In this document: positions 37,085 through 39,374 of the stretch, piece after piece
How the letters are laid out: every line of letters starts with the position of its first letter
Position numbering within the stretch: the stretch's first letter is position 1
Virus record (IMG/VR): IMGVR_UViG_3300019999_000076
Location: 1 to 39,374 of that record
DNA length: 39,374 nt
From: a virus
Reading direction: 5' to 3' (one strand)
Program-made: the position numbers and the translations under genes
The notes under the pieces: model-generated
What the model saw: the letters and a program-made list of their open reading frames with translations, nothing else
What the model was told of the DNA's origin: nothing
Databases searched by the model: none

Positions 37085-37288
37085 TTAACACAAAACACTT
37101 TTTTGATCTACACCTCTTCTTTCTATAAACTTCCATCCGATGATAGTTGCCCCTTCCTTATATTTTCTTTTTCCTGTTTCTATATCATAACGATCGGAAA
37201 AAACTCCAATGTCATATTTTATTAAAATCCCTCTCACATCTTCTGGTACGGGATGTTCTATCCAATCAATCCATTCCATATTTTTCAT
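37085..37288 (-). CDS. DUF551-like small protein
   Basis: A 67-residue protein with GAGGAAAA before ATG 37288. The phrase EWIDWIEHPVPEDVRGILIK, then YDIGVFSDRYDIETGKRKYK and IIGWKFIERRG, follows the 'W.....P.d...vLv.......' pattern of DUF551-type phage proteins, whose function is unknown. It lies six bases after the excisionase-like gene, in the same leftward direction. Confidence 0.6.
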   Translation of the reverse strand: MKNMEWIDWIEHPVPEDVRGILIKYDIGVFSDRYDIETGKRKYKEGATIIGWKFIERRGVDQKSVLC

Positions 37289-37294
37289 TTTTCC

Positions 37295-37528
37295 TCAAAT
37301 GTTTCTTTCTTGAATCATCTTTTCGATCATTTCCCTTAGGTCAAAAAGCGCAATACGATTGATTTCACTGTAGGGGATTCGATAAATGGACTTTACCCCT
37401 ATGCCTACCCGGAAAGCCTGAATACGGCCATTTTTGATGGCTCTGCGTATGGTATTCCCATGTACACCCAGTTTGGAGGCAAATTCCTTAATTGAATAGA
37501 AGCTTGGATCCAGATCTTTATTTTCCAT
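37295..37528 (-). CDS. excisionase-type MerR-like DNA-binding protein
   Basis: A 77-residue protein with a typical HTH-17/excisionase layout: SIKEFASKLGVHGNTIRRAI, KNGRIQAFRVGIGVKS, then YRIPYSEINRI. Helix-turn-helix plus wing is visible across residues ~12-60. Such proteins act as excisionases or small transcription regulators. No integrase is visible, so regulator is the better guess. It is divergent from the tail fibre gene, and an 8-bp inverted repeat (37537-37575) lies directly upstream as a possible autoregulatory site. Confidence 0.75.
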   Translation of the reverse strand: MENKDLDPSFYSIKEFASKLGVHGNTIRRAIKNGRIQAFRVGIGVKSIYRIPYSEINRIALFDLREMIEKMIQERNI

Positions 37529-37536
37529 TCACCAAT

Positions 37537-37575
37537 ATTACCCAAATGCGAGAAATAAGTACATACATGGGTAAT
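37537..37575. promoter_or_regulatory. inverted repeat ATTACCCA/TGGGTAAT
   Basis: ATTACCCA (37537-37544) and TGGGTAAT (37568-37575), 23 bases apart, sit just upstream of the excisionase-like gene. The CATGGGTAA end recurs in the promoter at 9401-9429. Winged-helix proteins of this type often bind spaced repeats. Confidence 0.45.
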
Positions 37576-37599
37576 TCCAATTCAAATTTTAATTGAATA

Positions 37600-37622
37600 C
37601 TCTTGTTCCATATTAACAAGAG
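37600..37622 (+). promoter_or_regulatory. leader hairpin before the tail fibre gene
   Basis: CTCTTGTT (37600-37607) and AACAAGAG (37615-37622) form a perfect 8-bp stem with a 7-base loop. The right arm takes in part of the GAGGTGG ribosome site of the gene at 37629, so translation could be controlled by it. It resembles the portal leader hairpin (15812-15836) in layout. Confidence 0.4.
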
Positions 37623-37628
37623 GTGGAT

Positions 37629-39374
37629 ATGTCTAGTCTAGTTTACGGTATAGGTGGTTTAGTTAAAACAGCGCCTGGCGCAATAACTGGAAGTGGCGCA
37701 CCTCCAGCAAGTTTTAAAGGGATATTAGGACAACAATACTTCGATACATCTGTTTCCCCACCTGCTCAATATGTTTATAACGGGTTAACTTGGGTATCTG
37801 GAGGTAATGCATATGCTACTACTTCTACACCAGGTATTGTTCAGCTTTCAGCTAACGTCACAACAGATCAAACCTCACAAACATTAGTTCCTACGGCAAA
37901 AGCTGTATTTGATTACGGGCAAGGATTAGTTCTTGCAGGGGCAAATCCTTGGTCAGAAACAGTATCGGGTATTGGTCAATTATCTACAAACGCTGAAGCT
38001 GTAGCAGGAACAGATGATAATACTGCAATGACACCACTAAAAGTAGCTGCTGCTTTAACAGCAGGGCTTCCAGTAACTGGGGGTGCGGGATCTTTTACAA
38101 CTCTTGCAGCTAGCGGACTTGCCTCTTTATCAGGTAGTGCAACAATCACAACTGGAGCTACAGCCCTTAATCTTGCTTCGGATGCATCTACTGGTGCTGT
38201 TAATCTGGGTACAGGAGCAGGAGCCAGAGTTATTACAATCGGTAACGTTACAGGCGCAACAGCTGTAGCTATCAATACAGGAACAGGCAGTTTTACCGTT
38301 ACTTCAACAGGAGCCGGAGACATTGTTCTTAACTCGGCTGATACTGTTCTCATTGATTCAGCTGGGGTTTTAGAATTAAATTCTTCAGCTGGTGTGATTG
38401 GCATTGGTAATGATGCTGTAGCACAGAATATCAATGTGGGCACAGGTGCTGCGGCTAGAGTCATTACTATTGGTAATTCTACAGGTGCAACACAAGTAGT
38501 TGTTAATGGTGGTACAGCCGGTATTAATATCGGTGCTAATGCTGTCGCCCAAACAGTTACAGTAGGTAACCAAACTGGTGCCTCTGCTGTTGTTATTGAT
38601 TCAGGCACAGGCCCAATTACTATTGGGACAGCGATTGCAAAAACAATCACGATTGGTAATGTCACAGGAGCTACTGCTGTAGCAATTAACGTAGGTACAG
38701 GAAACTTTGTCGTAAACGGGGCGGCTTCTTCACTTTATAATATTGGTGCAGCTACTACTACAGGCACAATAATCATTGGTGGTACGGCTCAGACTGGTAT
38801 AATGACATTAGGTTCTTCATCAGGAACTAACATTGTAGCAGTAGGCGCTGGTACTGGTGCTACAACGGTCAATATAGCTGGAGGTGCTGGTTCTGCTAAA
38901 GCGGTGAATATTGGTACTGGTGCGGTTGCGAATGTAATCACTATAGGCACAGTATCAGGAGCTGCTTCTTTAAGTCTTTTAGTCGGTACTGGTAACTACT
39001 CATTAGACGGAGCAGCTACTTCAACTTACACTGTAGGTGCTTCAACAACTACAGGAACGATCACCATTGGTGGTACAGCACAGACCGGTACTATGACATT
39101 AGGATCAAGCTCTGGTACTAATATTGTGGCGATTGGAGCTGGCACAGGCGCAACCACAGTTAATATCGCAGGTGGTGCAGGTTCAGCAAAAGCAGTGAAC
39201 ATTGCAACTGGTGCTGTCGCCAACGTTACAACTATCGGTACCATCTCTGGTGCATCTTCACTGACCGAGCTAGTAGGAACAGGGAACTACATCTTAAATG
39301 GTGCTGCTACTTCTACCTATACAATAGGCTCTTCTACCACAACTGGTACATATACATTAGGCGGTACAGCACAA
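37629..39374 (+). CDS. tail fibre protein, N-terminal part (runs off the window)
   Basis: ATG 37629 follows GAGGTGG. At least 582 residues are present. The N-terminal ~60 residues (GAPPASFKGILGQQYFDTSV then YVYNGLTWVSGG) look like a virion-attachment domain. Residues ~65-150 carry a fibre motif TTDQTSQTLVPTAKAVFDYG. From ~160 the sequence is Gly/Thr/Ala/Val repeats with short phrases like ARVITIGNVTGATAVAIN. From ~355 it settles into 97-residue repeats that continue off the end. The C-terminal end is probably at 2-550. It should form a long thin trimeric fibre for receptor binding. Confidence 0.85.
   Translation, partial: MSSLVYGIGGLVKTAPGAITGSGAPPASFKGILGQQYFDTSVSPPAQYVYNGLTWVSGGNAYATTSTPGIVQLSANVTTDQTSQTLVPTAKAVFDYGQGLVLAGANPWSETVSGIGQLSTNAEAVAGTDDNTAMTPLKVAAALTAGLPVTGGAGSFTTLAASGLASLSGSATITTGATALNLASDASTGAVNLGTGAGARVITIGNVTGATAVAINTGTGSFTVTSTGAGDIVLNSADTVLIDSAGVLELNSSAGVIGIGNDAVAQNINVGTGAAARVITIGNSTGATQVVVNGGTAGINIGANAVAQTVTVGNQTGASAVVIDSGTGPITIGTAIAKTITIGNVTGATAVAINVGTGNFVVNGAASSLYNIGAATTTGTIIIGGTAQTGIMTLGSSSGTNIVAVGAGTGATTVNIAGGAGSAKAVNIGTGAVANVITIGTVSGAASLSLLVGTGNYSLDGAATSTYTVGASTTTGTITIGGTAQTGTMTLGSSSGTNIVAIGAGTGATTVNIAGGAGSAKAVNIATGAVANVTTIGTISGASSLTELVGTGNYILNGAATSTYTIGSSTTTGTYTLGGTAQ
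38691..39374 (+). repeat. 291-bp tandem repeats in the tail fibre gene
   Basis: Units start at 38691, 38982 and 39273, exactly 291 bp (97 codons) apart, with the third cut by the window end. Each unit reads VGTGN...NGAA(T/S)S..Y.(V/I)GA then GGTAQTG.MTLGSSSGTN, TGATTVNIAGGAGSAKAVNI and VANV.TIGT(V/I)SGA. Bases 1-~190 are part of another unit. The copies are similar but not identical. Confidence 0.85.

Noticed and set aside
37976-38665. 229-codon minus-strand frame in the tail fibre gene
   Set aside because: Low-complexity Ala/Val/Pro/Thr product that mirrors the Gly/Thr repeats of the + strand; no ribosome site.
1-39374. Direct head-to-tail closure of the window
   Set aside because: Joining 39374 to 1 leaves one extra base and skips part of a repeat unit, so a simple circle with no missing bases does not keep the fibre frame.

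Overview
This window looks like almost all of a short-tailed (podovirus-like) temperate dsDNA phage genome. The evidence is a head-gene run with P22-type order (small and large terminase, portal, scaffold, coat, tail/stabilisation proteins, ejection proteins), an Erf recombinase and a Cro/CI-type regulator. The DNA is visibly AT-rich, Shine-Dalgarno sites are canonical, and several proteins carry Sec or lipoprotein signals. That fits a low-GC Gram-negative host, but the sequence does not name the host. No ribosomal, housekeeping, tRNA or CRISPR feature was seen.

Layout. 1-3333 (+): end of a repetitive tail fibre gene and further tail genes. 3311-5449 (-): accessory cassette with two exported proteins (one a methyltransferase-like protein), a zinc-ribbon protein and a small winged-helix protein. 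5596-6097 (+): three tiny genes, the last a lipoprotein. 6167-7340 (-): Erf and two small genes. 7341-8126: control region with promoter, operator-like repeats, an HTH regulator and a candidate antisense RNA. 8127-11675 (+): a lambda-O-like replication protein with iterons inside its gene, then SpoVG-like, RusA-like, ParB-like and small terminase genes. 11615-13844 (-): tightly coupled small genes including a HAD phosphatase. 13875-18765 (+): large terminase, portal and small genes. 18787-20688 (-): a plasmid-type ParA/ribbon-helix-helix cassette and two tiny membrane proteins. 20765-36596 (+): scaffold, coat, tail and ejection genes. 36593-37528 (-): small membrane proteins and an excisionase-like protein. 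37629-39374 (+): start of a tail fibre gene made of 291-bp repeats.

Both window ends lie inside the same type of 291-bp repeat. The simplest reading is one circular or permuted genome opened inside that array, with some repeat sequence missing.

Main results. (1) The coat gene is split by a 363-nt group I intron (21950-22312); removing it joins two in-frame exons into a 326-residue N4-gp56-type coat protein. (2) The region around 8 kb copies the lambda plan: regulator, short leftward OOP-like RNA, then an initiator gene containing direct repeats followed by a purine-rich tract. (3) A partition pair with no visible integrase suggests a phage-plasmid. (4) Operator-like palindromes are shared between the 7.5-10.5 kb control regions and the 37 kb leftward operon. 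No endolysin, integrase, DNA polymerase or helicase was recognised.
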